Part shown: positions 5,703 through 6,405 of the stretch, piece after piece
Position numbering within the stretch: the first letter of the stretch is position 1
Layout: the number at the start of each line of letters is the position of its first letter
Assembly: GCA_937995495.1 (NCBI GenBank)
Contig: CALKKA010000084.1
Location: 1 to 6,405, forward strand
Reading direction: 5' to 3'
Origin: an uncultured Phycisphaerae bacterium
GTDB lineage: Bacteria > Planctomycetota > Phycisphaerae > Sedimentisphaerales > Anaerohalosphaeraceae
DNA length: 6,405 nucleotides
Notes under the pieces: model-generated
The model's database searches: none
The model's input: only the letters and a program-made list of their open reading frames with translations
What the model was told of the DNA's origin: nothing
Translations under genes and position numbers: made by a program

Positions 5703-6405
5703 TTAATCCTTTATCTGTACCTCAGAAATTCCGCCATACAGCAGATTGTAAACTTCGACCACATCTCCATTGTAGAGCCGAATACAACCGCGTGACGAAC
5801 GCGTCCCGATGGACTCAGGATCCTTGGTTCCGTGAATTGCAAAACCCGTCCTGGGCCGTGTCGCATCGTCGATGCCTTCAATCGCGATCCACCGTGAACC
5901 CAGTGGATAATCGGGGTCATTGCCAACATAGGTCTTACCCGTATCCGGATCCGTCCATGTCGGCTTGATTAGCTTGCCGCCGCTTTCAACCTGCCAGCGT
6001 CCGCTGGGCGTTTCGTATTCAGCCTTGCCAAGCCCGACACGATAGGTCTTAATGTACTTATTCTGCAAATATAAGTCCATTGTAAAGTTGCTTTTATAAA
6101 CAACCACATTGAACGGGCCCTCAATGACTTTAATGTGTTGGCCGGCCCTCAACAACTCCGGACGATCAATGCCGTTGATCTGCATCAATAACTCATACGG
6201 AACCTTATACTGTTTGGCGATTCCCTCCAGATGGTCACCCCGTTGAACCTGATAACGACCGGTGAGTTTGTCGCCAGCAAATACCTCGCCAGAAAACAGC
6301 CACTTCTCCGCCAACTTACTCAATTGAAACTTGACCGCCGAACGAAGATTGGGACTAAGTTTTTCGTTGAGCGTATCGTTGAGCAGTTCTCTGGCTTCTA
6401 TGATC
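5703..6405 (-). CDS. LysM domain and L,D-transpeptidase (YkuD) protein, 5' end beyond window
   Basis: L,D-transpeptidases act in the periplasm and form 3-3 cross-links in peptidoglycan or attach proteins to it, through a cysteine thiol. The frame is open to the right edge, so the 233 visible residues lack the true N-terminus and any signal peptide; the TTG at 6323 is not a credible start because the family-like sequence continues upstream (EARELLNDTLNEKL). Visible order: a helical segment (1-45), a LysM peptidoglycan-binding domain (about 51-95, YQVQRGDHLEGIAKQY), then the YkuD catalytic domain (about 97-232) with His191 in HGT and the active-site motif SSRGCIRL (Cys207, Arg209). All catalytic residues are intact. 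The VWA gene begins 76 bases downstream on the same strand with no terminator between, so one transcript is likely. This places cell-wall remodelling next to the ExbB/ExbD-VWA genes. Family assignment is firm; the substrate is not known. Confidence 0.95.
   Translation of the reverse strand, partial: IIEARELLNDTLNEKLSPNLRSAVKFQLSKLAEKWLFSGEVFAGDKLTGRYQVQRGDHLEGIAKQYKVPYELLMQINGIDRPELLRAGQHIKVIEGPFNVVVYKSNFTMDLYLQNKYIKTYRVGLGKAEYETPSGRWQVESGGKLIKPTWTDPDTGKTYVGNDPDYPLGSRWIAIEGIDDATRPRTGFAIHGTKDPESIGTRSSRGCIRLYNGDVVEVYNLLYGGISEVQIKD

Overview
The window is one end-to-end minus-strand gene array from a Gram-negative-type bacterium, probably a planctomycete and possibly Phycisphaerae-like. This placement is an inference. 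It rests on the EF-Tu P-loop variant GHIDHGKT, a long secreted HEAT-repeat protein, ExbB/ExbD genes next to a membrane-anchored von Willebrand A (VWA) protein, and a LysM plus L,D-transpeptidase protein of a type I associate with that group. No 16S or similar marker is present.

In transcription order (right to left) the layout is: (1) 6405-5703, a 5'-truncated LysM/L,D-transpeptidase; (2) 5626-4733, an inner-membrane-anchored, proline-rich protein ending in a complete VWA domain; (3) a good sigma70-type promoter at 4708-4680; (4) 4614-3838, an ExbB/TolQ/MotA-type proton channel subunit with a signal peptide; (5) 3818-3363, an ExbD/TolR-type partner 19 nt downstream; (6) 3177-934, a secreted or lipoprotein HEAT-repeat protein with an internal coiled coil, preceded by an AT-rich inverted repeat; (7) a weak candidate terminator, then a second sigma70-type promoter at 874-846; (8) tRNA-Thr(GGT) at 725-653; (9) a leader with small hairpins; (10) the first 156 codons of tuf (EF-Tu), running off the left edge.

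There are two functional blocks. The left block is housekeeping: tRNA-Thr followed by tuf, an order also known from the E. coli tufB operon. The right block looks like a cell-envelope module. ExbB and ExbD would form a proton-driven stator. The VWA protein has the layout of TonB (short cytoplasmic N-terminus, one membrane helix, Pro/Glu-rich linker), but a VWA domain takes the place of the TonB C-terminal domain. The HEAT protein is a possible envelope partner, and the L,D-transpeptidase acts on peptidoglycan. That these proteins work together is inferred from gene order, not shown by the sequence. No mobile element, CRISPR array or long repeat was seen, and no gene-free stretch exceeds about 210 bases.
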